Positions 10,592 through 24,578 of a DNA stretch of 64,000 nucleotides are shown here, in pieces. Made by a program: the position numbers and the translations under genes. Each line of letters begins with the position of its first letter. Within the stretch, counting starts at the first letter, position 1. The notes beneath the pieces are model-generated. The model worked only from the letters and a program-made list of their open reading frames with translations. It did no database searches and was not told where the DNA came from. This DNA is from Diatrype stigma (taxonomy: Eukaryota > Ascomycota > Sordariomycetes > Xylariales > Diatrypaceae). Location of the stretch: the NCBI GenBank assembly GCA_022225965.2, contig JAKJXP020000005.1, forward strand, positions 558,001-622,000, read 5' to 3'.

Positions 10592-12267
10592 GGAACCGGG
10601 AACTTCTGGCGCGCGTCTCGCCCCCTGTCCTTATCTATTCTTCCGTCCATTGATCTATCCGTCTATCTGTCGATATCACCGGCTAGGTTCGGTTAGATGA
10701 AGGTGTTAAATGATGCTGCTGGTTGACTGGTTGGCTGAACTCCTGGGTGAATGAGCATCTACATGCTTTAGTTAGGAGATAGGTGTCTACTACTATCTGA
10801 TCTACCCATTGGGAGATGATTGCTTGACTATGAATCAGTTAATCCCATTGGGTTGGCTGGATGTTTCTTACTACCTACCTAATTACGTACCCAACCTGAC
10901 ATAACCTACCTATCTACATCGCTCCATACTATCTCAGCATGACTATAACAATACTACGTACGACGTATGCTTATCTCCCGCTTCGCCTCGCTCCGTCTGT
11001 AAGTTTGTTATATGCCTTTGCTCGCGTACAGCTTCTCGGCTACCTAGGTACCTAGTCATCATAATTTTGCCTCCCGGACAAAAGCGAACAGCGAGTTCTT
11101 CGTATATTCCAAGGCACGTGGCCCTCACACCCCCTCCCCCAGGGGACTGAAAAGCCATTAGGATCGGGGAAAAGGAAAGACGAAAAGCGACTGCAATCAA
11201 TCCATCACCTACTAGTCCGGTCCAGCCCCAGAATGACTCTTACCTACCACGTCTACTTCGTACATATATCAATCAATACACGCAGTCATGTTAGCTTATG
11301 CGTCCCTTCCGCCGTACTTTTTCTATTTCATATGCGGAGAGGAAACGAAGACTATGGTATTTTCTTCTCGTCTACCTATGGAGATGTATCTGATGAAGCA
11401 GCAGCCACACAAATGAAAAGGCAAACTCCCAATTGTATCGTTATCTCGCAATGTGATGTGTGTGACCTGACCTGACCAGACAGGACCACCTACTATCAAG
11501 CATTTGTTGGCGGTCTTTCTATTTAACGAAGAAGGTCAGAAGAGAAAAAGAAAGAGCCGAGTTAAGTCGTTCCAGCTCCCCTTTTACCTACCACCTACCA
11601 AATTTTCTGTGGGGGGTAAAGCTGTAATTCCGCATCACATCTTCTGCTATGATCCATCGAGCGAAACAAAAAAGACCATTATTAATGATGATGGTATCTG
11701 GAGTGCGAGTTCGTGAGTCTGACCAACATGAGTTCCCTTCTGTCCTGTCCACTCCTCCTGCCTGCCTGCCTGCCTGCCTGCCGCAAATTCCTAACCTGAC
11801 ATGAAACGGCTGCTCTACCAACCTCAGCCGTCCAATGCTTATGACGTCGTCATGATGCGTCCCCCATGAAACAAGCTCTAGTTAACCCGTATGTACGCAT
11901 GCCTAACACCACCTCGCTTTCCATAGTGCATTAAATTATACTCGTGCGATGTGACGGCCATCGATGTTCCGCCGGAGTGGTTCTGTGTCATATTCTGACT
12001 TGCGTTCACCGCAAAGACGTAGATATATCTACAAGGGCCGTGCCTAACCATTAGACTAGGGAGGTAGGTGCCCTTAGTTTGGTGTTCAAATGAGTGAAGC
12101 GATCTTCCAGGCGAGCGAGAACACGATAATGTCGAGGGAACGGTAAGAAGAATAAGTCGAGAGATAGGGTATCTCCAATGGGAATCGGGAATAAAAGGAT
12201 TTTCGTAGAATTCGTATCGTCGTCATCGCTGCCGTCTGCCGCCAGCCGCCAGCCTTACGCCAAAAAT
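10592..12267. other. intergenic between VMA21 and the DUF2406-type gene
   Basis: Convergent 3' flanks. It holds a cctaggtacctag palindrome near 11042, a cctg tetranucleotide run at about 11757-11782, and several small frames without similarity. No gene is supported. Confidence 0.5.
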
Positions 12268-13646
12268 CTAAGAGTTTTTGCTAAATCGTCGGCCAAACCA
12301 ACTCTTGCGCTTCTCTGTTGACGGACTGCCTTGCTGGCTTCCCAACGTTTCGACTCTGGAGACCTTTCTCAACATGGATGCACCAACATCTTTCCTAGGA
12401 GGGGGAGGAGCGGACTCCGTCACATGGGGTGCCATAGGCGGCGCCACAGGGACACCGAGTGCTGGGGGTTGATACGATGAGTCTTGGCCAAAATTGATTC
12501 CGTAGTCGTTGATCGGCTCCTGGCGCTTCGGCGGCGACCGACGTTCGATCGAGCTGTTCTCGCTGCTAGTGGGATCAGTCTGGTATCCCGCCGGCTCGCC
12601 ATAACTGCCGCTGCCAGAACCAGAGGCGACTGTTTCGTATGATCGGTGGTTGTTCGGCATCGGATACACATTCCTACCGCCCATAGGTCGATTTACAGGA
12701 GGCTCTGATTGCAATCTCGAAACTCTACTTCGTCCACCATCGTAACCATCCTGGTATCCCGGTTGTCGGGGATCGTACATGTTGCTTTCTCGTCGTCCGT
12801 TGTAGTAGCCGTCTTGCGGGAAGCGAGGGGTACTGCCTGTGGGAGCATTTTGGTTAGATATGGCAACAGTGGGAAGTCATGCGAGCGTCAAGTGGTTACA
12901 TACTGCCATTAGCGTAATAGCTACTCCGTCGGTTCCCGGTTGCCATTGAATCCGAATCTCCTCTAATGAGAACGGATTTACGATCGTAATTTCCATCAAT
13001 GGCAGCTTCGAAGCTCCGAATCGTATCTAAGGGGCGTTCCCATCGGGGTCTGGTAGGATTCGATCGGTCTGGGTCGACTAGAGCTGGCCGTGTTAGTATA
13101 TGTGAGACGTTGTTGTATACAACCAAACCACTAAAGCAGGGGAAGGATACGCACCGATCGGATTGCCGTTTGCATCTTTGTGCTGCATCGAACTCAGCGG
13201 TTTCAATGCCCTGTCGCCGTCCGACATTTGCGCGACGGCAGCTAGAAAGTTGTATTAGCACACCACATCCGGTAGCGATGCTGATTAGAGTAGGAAGACT
13301 AACAAGGTTCTGCTTCGTTGATAGCCACACTGGGGTCCGCTTTGCTGTGAAGTCTCTTAGATTCCTTCTCGGCCGAAGTCTCGGTAACGTGGTGATGATG
13401 GTGACCACTGTCGGAACTCTTATGAGATTTGTGAGATTTGTCAGATTTAAAGCTGAAGCCCCTTGATTTGCGGATATTCGTAACTGGTGGTGTCGAAACT
13501 GGCGCTGCGGTAGGCTGGGCTTGCTGCTGCAATTGTGAACGCTGGTATGTCCCGGGTTCTGGGTACTGCTGGTACTGTTGCGGATGCTGAGCCTGGTGTT
13601 GAGGCGTCACGGGCAGAGGGTGACTGTTATAATTTGGAGCCGCCAT
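12268..13646 (-). CDS. DUF2406-type fungal protein (4 exons)
   Basis: Spliced model on the minus strand: 13646-13304, 13241-13155, 13077-12904, 12836-12268, giving 390 aa in one frame. Donors are GTTAGT, GTGCGT, GTATGT and GTATGT-like; acceptors are tag/cag. A Gln/Pro-rich N-terminus precedes a basic KSRGFSFKSDKSHKSHKS block, a His run, then the conserved core: AEKE-x-RLHSKADP near residue 95, AINEAEP, LKPLSSMQHKD, NGNPI-x-DPDRSNPTRPRWERPLDTIRSFEAAID. That order is characteristic of the Pfam DUF2406 family found only in fungi, whose function is not established. The C-terminus ends in a basic KSWFGRRFSK tail. No membrane segment is seen; a soluble, largely disordered protein is likely. Confidence 0.85.
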
Positions 13647-16600
13647 CTTGAACTTGGGGGGGCTGATGGCCCGTCCTTTATCAAATCGAAGCCCTGCACA
13701 GGGATTGACAGGCGTAGTGGAGAGGTGAGGAAAGTGTGGATCGTAGTGGATGCTTTGGTGTACCTCGTCACTTGGTTCAGGGAACTATCGCGAATGACAA
13801 TCTCGTTGTAACCGGGAACAAAGCAGTCTAGTTCCACCTTTCAGCGATGGTCGAACCGATAGCGCTTGGCTTTCCCCGTAATGCGCAAGGCGAGAGATTT
13901 AGTGTGCAGCTCCCGGGGTCGAAGGCTGAGATGGCAGGACGAGTAGCCAAAATGAATGGGAATCCGCGTCGACTAGGCCTTCCCAAGGGCAGAGATAGAG
14001 CGCTGAAAAGATACTATCCCGCTGGGTGGATTCGTAGATTCGGGGCAGTAAGAGAACCGAAACAATGGCGCAGCGGGCCGGGTGATAGCGGTGGTTGGTG
14101 TTGCTGGGTTGGTTGGTCGATCGGCCCTGGTCAGAGAGATTGTGGAGGTGGATGAATGATGTGCGATACGCTGGGTCTGCCAAGATATCAATCAATCAAT
14201 ATGTATTCTGTCACTGTGATTGAATTGAATGTAACAACAAGGACAACAGGAACAGGAACAAGGACAGGAACAAGGACAAGGACACCACTCCAGACACAAA
14301 CAACTTCACGGACGACTGCTCTCTTGCTCTTATGACCTAAGTAGGTAGCTACCAAATATGTGTCTGACCAGCCAGCCGCGTAGCGAACAAGACGGGGTGG
14401 GTAGACAGTTATTGATAGCTACAATGATCCTTATCAAGTGGCTGTGTGATAGGATATGGGTAAAGGACACACACACAGTCAGAAAGGTCAAAGAAAGAGC
14501 AGTCAATGCCCAGTTGAATCGTGTGTTTTGATCGGAGCTTCTGTGTCAGCCATCTCAACATTCACTGAAGGATGAGATGCTGGCCACATGAAGCAGCCAA
14601 GTTGCCAACATTGAAAACACAGATCGATCGGCAGGTACTCTGATACAGTAAAGTATACTCTCGAAGTACCTTGGGTAGCTTTAAGGTTCGGTTCCATTCG
14701 ACCTCGAAGCTGGGCAGCTCTGGGCTGGACTAGGCTGCTGGGGGTGAGGGAGGTGGATGATGCGAGGCGCCCATGTACTCTGTATGCAATGTATGTAATA
14801 CATCCATGACATCGGCAGGTGTGTGTATGTAAGTGTGGGTAGGCAGGTAGTAGGTGGGTAGGTGGTAGGTGGTAGCCTGGTAGGTACCTAGGCGGTAGGT
14901 GGTGGTAGGTGGTGGTAGGTGTTGCCGTGGGAGTCTGGAGGGGGCAGGGGTATTGTACAGGGGCACAGGGGCACAGGGGCGCAGGGGCACGTCCGCATCG
15001 TCGCACACAACACATATGAAATCGCAGAAAATTGACTTGCAAGACTTGGAAAGTTACCTACCTGCCTACTCAAGATATCCAACAAGGTTTGACTGTGGCT
15101 CTAAAGGGTGCCGTGCGGCCCTGCCTGAAGTACGTGGGTATGTATGTGTATGTATGTAGAGGACGCAATCCTTCGTAGGTAAGCTGGGTCAGTCGCTGTT
15201 GCTGCTGTTGCCGCTGCTGTTGCTGCTAATGCTGCTGGCTGCAAGCTCTAGTGAACTGCCACTGCGTACTTCCAGTAGGGGGGCGTGTAGTAAGTAACCC
15301 GTATAATTCGTATCGGATCGCACGAGGGCTGGCTGACTGCGACGGGACTATTTGGATGTATGGGCGGGCGGCAGGGCAACCATGCGTAGCGTAGCGCGCA
15401 GTGCGTGCTTCAGTTCAGTTGCAGCTTAACCCGAATCCGAATCTTTGTTTGGGTGATCTCTCCCGGACGGCGTCTTGGCGTTGAGAGCTTCCGATAGATG
15501 ATTACGGGATTCTTCGCTCTTTCTCGTGTCGAACCCACTGCTACCACGGGTCGCAGGTACAGTAGCTAGCTACCTAAAGTTAGATGATGGAGCAGAGATA
15601 CACCCCGGTGGATGATCTCTAAAGACTACTCTTCTTTGTTGAATTCCCTACTGCTTCTTTCTTCTTCCTTTTCTTCTTTCAAGCGACTCAGTAAACCGAA
15701 GCCGTAGAATCGGGAACTCCCCAAGGTTCAAGATGTTCCCTGTAGTTTGATCGACGAGTAGCACTTCGTGGACTGGGGTGAGGACTTGATTAGGTTTCCG
15801 TGACGTCAATTGAGCGGCGGCGCGCGGGTAGATGTTCTTTGTTTTTATTAAGTGGTGGTTGTGGCGGTTTCAGAGCCCGATTCGGTCGCTGCGGGAATAG
15901 GGATTCCCAGTTCGTCCAAGAGCCTTCAGAGGGTAAACCTGCAAACCTGCAAACCTGCAAAGGTAGATGACAGGGACGCCCAACACTATACACCGCTCAC
16001 ACACGTATGAACACACGTTTGGGTGAACGAACGTTTGAAATGCTATTCCTAGTGTGAAGTCAAAGTCTCTCGCCAGCCCGCAAAATGGCCTGTAGCGTAG
16101 TTCGTAGGTGGTGAGACCCTGCAAGGATTCGTCTTCCGACTTTAGTTTGATAGACGAAGTGAGCGAACGAACGAACGAACGTTATGAGGGCAAATTAAAA
16201 ATAGGTAACGTCGGCGCCAATGCGCAATATAACGAGAGTCTTGACAATAGTGATCAGTCGGGAAGAGATCTAAAATTACAACAAGAAGACGAGACGATGG
16301 ATATGTGTAGGTATATAAGTATGTATGCAGATATGGTGTGTTGAATGCTGGGCATGTAAGTTACCCGCCTGCTCATACAATACTGGTGGCGATCTATGAA
16401 TAATATCTCGGTTCTGGTACCTAGAAAGCAAATCACGAATGGCATTCATTGATGAAACCCCGTGGAATGCATGCCCGGGGACAAGGGGGTACTGGGGCGA
16501 GGTCTTCTACCGAGTTCTACAGGTATGGACTATGTAACTACGGCCTGCCATGTAAGCCCCCCCAAGCCCCCAAAGGACTTTTCTGTGTGGCCCGACGGTG

Positions 16601-18921
16601 GTTTGGTCCGTATTTTTCTTGATGATTGCGTGGTGTTTCCTTAGCTGTTGCGACATCTGGACATTTATCAACCAGGATGACGCACACTGCGTACGTTTTT
16701 AGCAGCTTTAGCACTTGTCGCCATAGGATCCCGGTGCAGATCCATACACATAGCTCCAATGCGATTCATGTTATGGAAGTGCCTAGATCTTCCCTAGATT
16801 TTCTTAAACAGGTGAGCGAACATGTCTTCATTGCACAGCCCTCTTCTATCCACCATCGAGAGCACGTCCAGCACCCAAAAAGAATATGAGATCTAAGTCA
16901 TGGACCAATCATCCCACTTGATCATATAGAAGTAGCTCAAGTTGCGGCGCATGCGAATGTTCCATACCTCATATGAAGTTCTCGGTCGTTTAGTTATCCG
17001 TCGGCGCCGTTGGTCTACTGCCTACATGTACAACACCCATGTATGTACAATACATACACGGCTGGCATGCAGTGGGAGATGCTGCCTGGCTTGCTTACAT
17101 AGGCTGATAGGTAATAGGCACCTGTAGTAAACTGGTACCCTAGGGACGGCGCTAGATGAAGCTCTCCAATAACAACAGCGGAGTGACACGCCCAACATTC
17201 CTACACAACTTACGTGAACATTGTGGCGGCCACCGTATCGTATAGGGAACGGATACGCATCCAAGTAAACAACAACCTTGGAAACACTGCCTAAACTTGT
17301 GTATTGTACCTAGTTAAGTAAGTAGCCCCGGTACTACGTAGTCCAGCTTAAGCATCGATGCCCATCAATACCTGTGTTATCTCTGCCGCTCTACCGGGAG
17401 ATTCGCACATTCGGACGCTATGTATCTCTAGCTGCCGAACCCGCCGCCGCCCGCATGCAGGCGAAGATAACGATAGTGCCGTACCCGTACTTCGTACCTA
17501 GCCCAGGTAGCTAAAGTGCGCGCACTACGATTCGAAGAAGCAACTATTTTCTGGCGCTAAGAAGCAAGTCTCGGTTCCACGCGCTCCACGGGTTCCAGAC
17601 TTGAACAGAGCTTCTCGAGCACTTGAGAACCACGAGACGAACCTCGCTGGCTCGACGCCAAGAGCAAAAATAAGAATAAGCAGCAGCCGTTGTAGTTATG
17701 TATGTATGTACGAAGTATGCACTATGGTAGACCCGCCGTGTTACCACCCGCGATCGGCCGATCTTGCGAACGAGTAATAACCTGAGTGCTACCATAGTAT
17801 TATGTATAGTATGCTTGTTATATACGGAGTACCGTACCAAGCCAAGCGTGCAATGATGATAATAATAAAAATCTGCCATGATAATACCCAAGTCGTCCCA
17901 TCCTCTCCCATACCCATACTACCGATCTACCCGTGGCCGGAAAGCGAAGGTGGGGGGCGAGAGTGAATACGTGGACACACTGACACCGCCACACTATCTA
18001 TCCAAGGTTAAAAACTGGGCAGCGCAATACGAAAGGGAAGGGCTGCAGAGAGGGCTGGCTTTGCTGTTGCATTCTCACCAATTGACAGCTCGATCACACG
18101 TTAAATAGACCCAATCACCGCATACGTATGCTGCAGGTATGAGATGGGTTGTGGGAACTCCCTTGTTATTATGTTATCCTGACGTTTGTGCCTGGCAGAT
18201 CCTCCCTCTTCTCTTCTCCCATCTTGACATCCCCCTCCCAGCTATGTGTTTGCTCCAATGGCAACAAAAGCTGGTGCAGCAGAAAATCAGGTTCTCGTAG
18301 AGTAGCGAGTGATTACCGAGCCGTAGGGTCGTATGTATGTACGGGGGCGGTGTCAGCGTCTCTTCCTCTTTTTGGCCTTTGATATTGCCTTATTCAGTGC
18401 ATGAGACGGGGCTGCTTGGCCTTGGCTGACTCAATCACTCCCCGGGATCTTGGGACCTTTTTATTAGGCGTGGTATCAAGTTGTGCCTTTTCTTACTCAG
18501 AAACTCGTGCGAACGACGGCTTTTGCTTACCATACCACCTACCATATTTACCGATGTATTGGCAAGATTAGGTAGGTCCAGGGGTAGGAACATGGAAAAG
18601 TCCAACAATCCCATACGCAGTGCTCTTACATACATAGTAATGCCAAGATAGCTGGATGGCTAGGCTAGTGCCTGAGTGCAGACCAACACCCACCTTGAAA
18701 TAACCTTAACACTCCGGTTGCAAAAGCAAATGGCCTGACGGCTTGTAGTCAAAAAGTCCGACTTGCTCGTCAGATGCCTTTACTGTCTGACTGTCTGACT
18801 ATTTGTCTCATGTCATCCATCGAATCTGGTACCTGGCATGTCGATACTGCGAAGGGCATAGTCCCACAATATCAAATAACTTGATTCGTCCTCTCTGCCC
18901 ATTTCACTTTCTGGTCTCTTC
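13647..18921. other. 5.3-kb gene desert with simple repeats
   Basis: No coding model is convincing; frames such as 14503-15042 (-) and 17544-17891 (-) are driven by repeats. Low-complexity tracts seen: (aggaacaaggac)-like at 14219-14285, (ggtaggtggta)-like at 14838-14930, (cacagggg) at about 14957-14990, (gctgct/gttgct) at about 15197-15238, aacctgca repeats at 15942-15966, (gaac)n at 16161-16181 and (tatg)n near 17698. The part next to 13646 includes the promoter of the DUF2406-type gene. Confidence 0.5.
14838..14990. repeat. ggtaggtggta and cacagggg tandem tracts
   Basis: Two adjacent purine-biased microsatellite-like tracts: imperfect ggtaggtggta units to about 14930, then about four units of cacagggg at 14957-14990. 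They are visible directly in the sequence. Confidence 0.7.
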
Positions 18922-21111
18922 TTAATCCTCCAGGCTCTTCAGTGCCTCCTCTAGACTCTTTCCTGTCAGTAGCTCATACACTTCCATGTAGCGGCCCTTT
19001 GTCTTCTCGACAACTTCCGGAGGCATCTCTACGTCCGGCTTCCCTTTCTAAAGTCAGATGTTAGTCTCAACTCCCAAGTTAGTCCGCAGGGTATTAGGGG
19101 CGAATCCTTTCTCATCGATAAAGTCTCATTCGAAGAGCCGATAGGATATGCTTTACGTACCAGACCGTTCGATGTCAACCAGTTCCTAAGCACCTGCTTG
19201 TCGACTACTGCATGTTAGCATACCGAGCCGAGGCTTCAGGATCCACTTCCCGGACCCTCCGAGAAATGTCACCGTCTTATAATACGGGCATGTGATTCGG
19301 GCGTGAATCGGGCATGAGGAGCACCTACAGGAGTCCTGATCGCGTCCGACTGCAAGTCTAGTTAGTATGTTCTATTATACCAAGAAACAAGACGTATGGA
19401 AAGACATACTTTCGTAATCGGCTCTGCTCCAGAAGCGAGAGGAATCGGGTCTAGCAGATTTTAACGTTAGAGTACACTGCTCCAGTGCATGGCTAATGAC
19501 CGTATTCAAGAGGACGTGTTCCGTCATGATTCGGACACCAAGAAAATATATGAGAAAAAAAGGCTTCATTTCAGGGGTAACGCACGTGAGGACTTCATCG
19601 ACAAGGTAGATCTCGTCAGTTGCCTCGTCTAAACCAAACTCGAATTTGGTATCCGCCTACACAACACATCGTTAGCAGTCTCCCCAACTTGAGCATTAAA
19701 GAAGGTCACGTAAGCCAAGTGCGGGAAGTGGGATTAGTAGAACAGGCGAGGATGTGACTGACTATGATGATACCGCGCTCCTCAGCGTACGCGGCGCCAG
19801 CTTGGTAGCATGAGAGTGCCAGCTCCTCGATACGAGAAGCATACTTCTCGCCCACGATCGCCTTTGCCTCATGTGGGGAGATGTTGAGATCCTTTTCCCC
19901 AAGCTCTGCCTTAGTGGATGGCGTGTAGATGGGCTTGGGTAGCTGCTGGCAACGCTTCAATCCAGCGGGCTGCGGGAGACCATGAATCGTTTGCGTTTTT
20001 TCGTACCTTCCAGCAACAGTCAGATATGCTTATACAAAGGCACCTCTGTTAAGGAGTAGAGAGACACCACTCACTCCGACCATGCGCTTCCCGTCACATA
20101 GCCACGCACTGCCCCACTGCGATGTTAGATTACCTTTCGAGATGACGGTTCTATATCACGACGTAGAACTATAACTTTGTGGAGCGCTTAGAAAAAGTAC
20201 TTGCCGATAGCTTCGATTGGAAAGATCTTGAGACGACTGCGAAATCAAATATTAGCAGTTTATGGGAGTGGCCATGTCTTAACTGGCTAGGTGACAGCCG
20301 GAACGGTTCACGTAGCACAGGGCCACGGCTTGAGGAGGTAATGCTAGTCCGTGGATAGGTGCATGGCAGAGTACATGAACGGAACGGGCCATACCGAACA
20401 ACCATTGACCGGCCACGAAGCATGCGCCGTTCATCAGGGGTAATAACGTCGGGTGCCGGCGGCGGGGTAAGGCTCAGAAAATGATGCTTCAAGCCTGGGA
20501 TCCGGGATGAGAGCACCTCGAACCACTTCGCCGACAGTAAGGTCAAGATCAGCCCCTTCGAGGATATACCGTTCTATCGCAGGTGTCATGTTAGTAAATT
20601 TCAAGAAGGCGATCAGGCTTCCGAGCACATGGGGTCAAAAGTCAGACATCCCAGCTCGATTGGACGAGGCAACCTCGAACCAGGAGTAACAAACCTTGAG
20701 AATGACATCGTATGCACTTATGCGATCTAAGACGGGCGGAATTAGTAACATAAGAGAAAGGAGACGGAATGCAATTCTAGGTCAAAGCATACCCGAAGTG
20801 ACAAAAAGGAGGGTTTGACCGTCCGGGAGGGAGAAGAGGTCCCTGCCACAGTCTGATGTCAGCACCTCCGCCCCTGAATGCCATTATCCCACTGAATAGG
20901 TGTTGTCTTGAAAATAGCTGGATATCCCGAGGCGTGATATCGCAGTCGCAGCGCAGATCTCCTTATCCGACCTCGGCGGAAAACCTGCGCGCGCAAAAAA
21001 AGGGGCAAGGCAGACCAAGCCACAACACGCGAGTATTCCATACCGGACTTTCCCCTTGGACAGCTGGGGAAGCGACGTCAGGGGGATGGCCGTGAGGGCC
21101 TCGGAAGACAT
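18922..21111 (-). CDS. ADE1: SAICAR synthetase (phosphoribosylaminoimidazole-succinocarboxamide synthase), 12 exons
   Basis: Minus-strand exons: 21111-21044, 20842-20793, 20726-20695, 20573-20395, 20236-20205, 20108-20075, 20006-19763, 19656-19586, 19450-19410, 19349-19329, 19207-19161, 19047-18922. They sum to 945 nt, 314 aa, with frame kept throughout. Visible family blocks: LSKGKVRDLF near 18-27, SDRISAYDVILK near 39-50, LTLLSAKWFEVLSSRIPGLKHHF, IEAIVRGYVTGSAWSEYE, GEKDLNISPHEA, YAEERGIIIADTKFEFG and FWSRADYE. The enzyme joins aspartate to CAIR using ATP in de novo purine synthesis in the cytosol; about 300 aa is the usual fungal length. Intron 5 uses a GC donor (GCAAGT at 20204), and exon 10 is only 21 nt. 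Eleven introns for this gene is high. Confidence 0.93.
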
Positions 21112-24100
21112 CTTTTCGTTGATTTTATCGGTGCAGTTGATTTGCCTTTAATTTCGCCGTGCGTATTGGGTGGAAAGTGGATGTTGCGCGGGCGCATCGC
21201 GGGGTCCTTTTCCGCACATTAGAAAATTCAAAGCTCGAAGTCGCTAAAAACGTGGGGTAAAAGTTGTAATTTGGTACCATACAGGGGCCGTTACTACTTA
21301 CATCATACTGTGGGCCCTCCACCGCTGTGGCTACTATAGTAGGTGATCGATATAGGGAATGCCCTCAGATACTTCGTAGTCCTCCACAATTTGCATCTCT
21401 TTCAAAGCGCTCTCCAGACTTGTATAAGGAGTCTCGGTCAGGATGCCAGGTAACCGGATCATACCTACAATAGATGAGCCAGTTCAGCCAGTGTGGTATC
21501 CTCGCAATACTGGCGTCACTACAAGATAAACACACTGTCTGAGATTTGTCTACGCACACATGTAAGCCACTATTGCGTGCGTTACTACTGCATAAATGAT
21601 CAAAGCCATTCAACGCGAGTCCGCCGGCTACAACTGCGACCTCAAGGTTGTTTAGCCCGAAATTTGCATCCGCCCAGTCATCCGTATCTTGCATCTCGCA
21701 TGTCCAATGCACTGATGAACGGGTGCTTTTCCTCGCTGAACTGAGCCTCTTCACCCTTCCCCTGCATGTTACATTGATTGATTGACTATTACGGTAGCAC
21801 TTGACGCGCGGCCTCGGCCTTCTTCGTCCCTACCGGCAGAGCATTATCACCACATCAATGGTCAAACACAAGTGAATAGTGCACAGTACGGTGTAGTAGA
21901 TACAGGGTCCTCACTATTCACATGTAGGTCTTGCAGAGGCTGATATTCAAACATGCCTACTTCTCCTTACTCAACCCTGATTTGATTTCCGTAAAGAGAT
22001 ATCAACCCCTTATTGGTCTCGGAGACTCCCCCAACCATGTGAGAATGGACCAATGAAGCACCGCATATAGTGGCATCTTTGGCTCCGCCCTCGTGCTCAG
22101 CTATGGCAGCCAGCCTGCTAGGTAGTCTCGAAATATATCCTTTAAACTGTTGTTGTTATTCGATTGTTGGGGTACTATGAAGCTGGGTGCTAGGGAGCTC
22201 GTGCGCAAGCTTTTCTCTACATTTTCAGCCAGCCAGCCAGCCATTGCACTGCATTTTTAGCTCTGCCCAAGGGGATTCTCTAGCCACCTACTACGTAGTA
22301 CTTGAAGTTTGAATGTCACACACATGCTTAGGTAAGTTTAAGCGAGCAGTAGGCATCAAGGTAATAATATTCGCCCGTACCCGTGAGGCTAACATTGGGT
22401 ACGCCCACCTCATCTGAATGTCGGGCACGACTAAGTAGCTATATATCCGTATCTAGTACAGACTATATACACCTCCAGTGCGCAGCCATTTGATGCCAGT
22501 CCTGAGAAGCTGGCGGCATGCTTGAACGAGGCTACGCCCCCCTCCACCCCCCTTCAACCCCGGCACCGAAAGTGAGAACATACCAAGTTTACGTAGAACC
22601 ACTCTGCAGCCACCACTCTATACTGTCTTATCGCTTGTCCCGACAAGCGTCCCCAATAGATCCGAGAAGCGGTATCGTGCACTGGCAGGGCAGCAGCCAC
22701 CCGAATGCTTTCCGGGCCTCGTCACCTTGTTGCTTTAAGCCCGGAGGGGAAAGGGGCAGGGGGCTGTGCGGGAACTCCCTTCCTCTGCATATTCGGGTTG
22801 CATCTGTGTGTGCTACATCTATAGAATAATCAAATCCCGAAGCATGGGAACTCATAATCTATCTTTCAAAAGAGGCCAGACCCCAGATCAGGCATGGGGT
22901 TGCGCCTCTCCTATGGTCTAGCCCGGGAGGAGGCTGTTCTGGGATATAGTAGTATCTTTGTACAAGTCGCGTTTTGGACGAACCTAGTGATGGTAGAGTG
23001 ACTAGAACTAACGAGATGGCCCTGCCTTACAAGCGCGCCCTCCGTCGTGTAGTGGGTTCTCCTACTACATGTCGCCACGGACGAGGCCACCGAATTATGG
23101 TATGCCAAAAATAAATATGTCGACAGCACAAGCCTGGGTTAAGAGCTGCTCTTGCTAGCCTAACGCCCTGTGATATTCGTTCGTTCTCCACGTTCCGAAC
23201 GTGACCGGGCTAGACCTGGCGAGGCGAGGCGGCAGCAGAAACGGCAGCAGCAGTAGCTCGATTTTCTCATCACTCGCTCGCTGCCTAGTATAAGTATAGC
23301 CCAGTTACTCTCGGAACTCTGGGTGAGGGAAGATCCCGCCTGCTTCGATATTATTAGCAGCATATCATCCACCACATATCCATCCATCCACCTTTCGACG
23401 CGTCCGCCCACGTGACGTTCCAAAGTGTCAAGGGGAAGAGCGACTGGAAAGTAGACAACTACAAGTCGTCGCCGCAGTCTTGAGGATAGTAGCTAGCGGA
23501 ACGTTCGGCCCGGCCACGTAGCCGCTGTGGGGAGTCCCTAGAGGTAGGCAGCGGATAGCTAGGTAGCTATCTAGACGTATGCGCTCATCCATGAGCATAA
23601 GGGGTTGGCCGGTGTGCTTCAAGTGCCTATTGTCGCCATAGATAGATGGGTTCAGCCCCTATCTATGCATGCGTTCTCGATCTCCGGCATAGACTGTATG
23701 TAAGGTTAACATGACTGCAAAGAGAATTCAGGAACAACATCTAGAGAAAGCAGCGACATAGTTGAGGAGGGGAGAGAATCGGCCAGTTTGGCTTATCTCT
23801 TAGCTAGGTAGCGATACAGTGTACCTGGGCTGGGATCCTTGAAACATCCATCTCTACCGTAAAACTGACGCATTTTTACATAGTTCCACAGGCGAGTTGA
23901 AGAGCACGACAGTTCTCCTAGACAAGGGCAAAGGTGCTGAAGAAGTGATCATCCGATGACCCGAAGATATTATGCCACCCAGCGTTTGCTTTCCTCGCTT
24001 GAGGCTAGATCAAAGGACCTGACACCTTCGATACCTACCTGCCTACGCGCCTCCATATGAGACCATGAATATGTCCGTGGTGTTTGGGATCTGGTTACTG

Positions 24101-24578
24101 TAGGCGCCTTGTTTCGGAGTAAACCACCACGGGGCCCCTTCAACTCGTCATCAACATCCCTAAATCACAGCGATTGTACATCAGTTGTAAGGGCACGTCT
24201 GAAATCAGTCGAAATGGGCATAACATCGTAACCATGAACTGCCGTATTTTTCATTTTGCTAGAATCTGGTTCGATGACTGAATGGCCTCCATATGGAAAT
24301 TGCCAACGATCGGAACTCGTATTGCCACCCGCGCACAGCAATTTTCCCGGCGGGATTCCCGTCTGGTATATCAAGCTGTGAGGGCGGCGTAACCCATTCC
24401 TAATCTCACGTCAAGTGCTCATTTCCAGCATTTTGTCTATAATCTCGTCCAGTCTGGTTTGTTGGTATTTCTTGATTTGTTGCTAGACGCAAGGCCGAAA
24501 AGCCGTTGACCTTGCCTAACCCAGATGCAGCCAATCATGAGAACCGTCCACACGACCAACTCCGGCTCCAACTCCTTC
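21112..24578. other. 3.5-kb intergenic region, no gene recognised
   Basis: Upstream of ADE1 and downstream of RPL33. The longest frame (21365-21754, minus, 129 codons) shows no family I recognise and no splice-supported extension. Short copies of cctacctg and cctaggta-like words recur. The first few hundred bases left of this block should include the ADE1 promoter; no specific site can be assigned. Confidence 0.5.

Noticed and set aside
12030..12065. tRNA-like words near 12035-12060
   Set aside because: No pairing acceptor or T arm could be found.
14503..15042. 179-codon minus frame rich in Pro/Tyr/His/Thr
   Set aside because: Translation of the ggtaggtggta repeat; not a gene.
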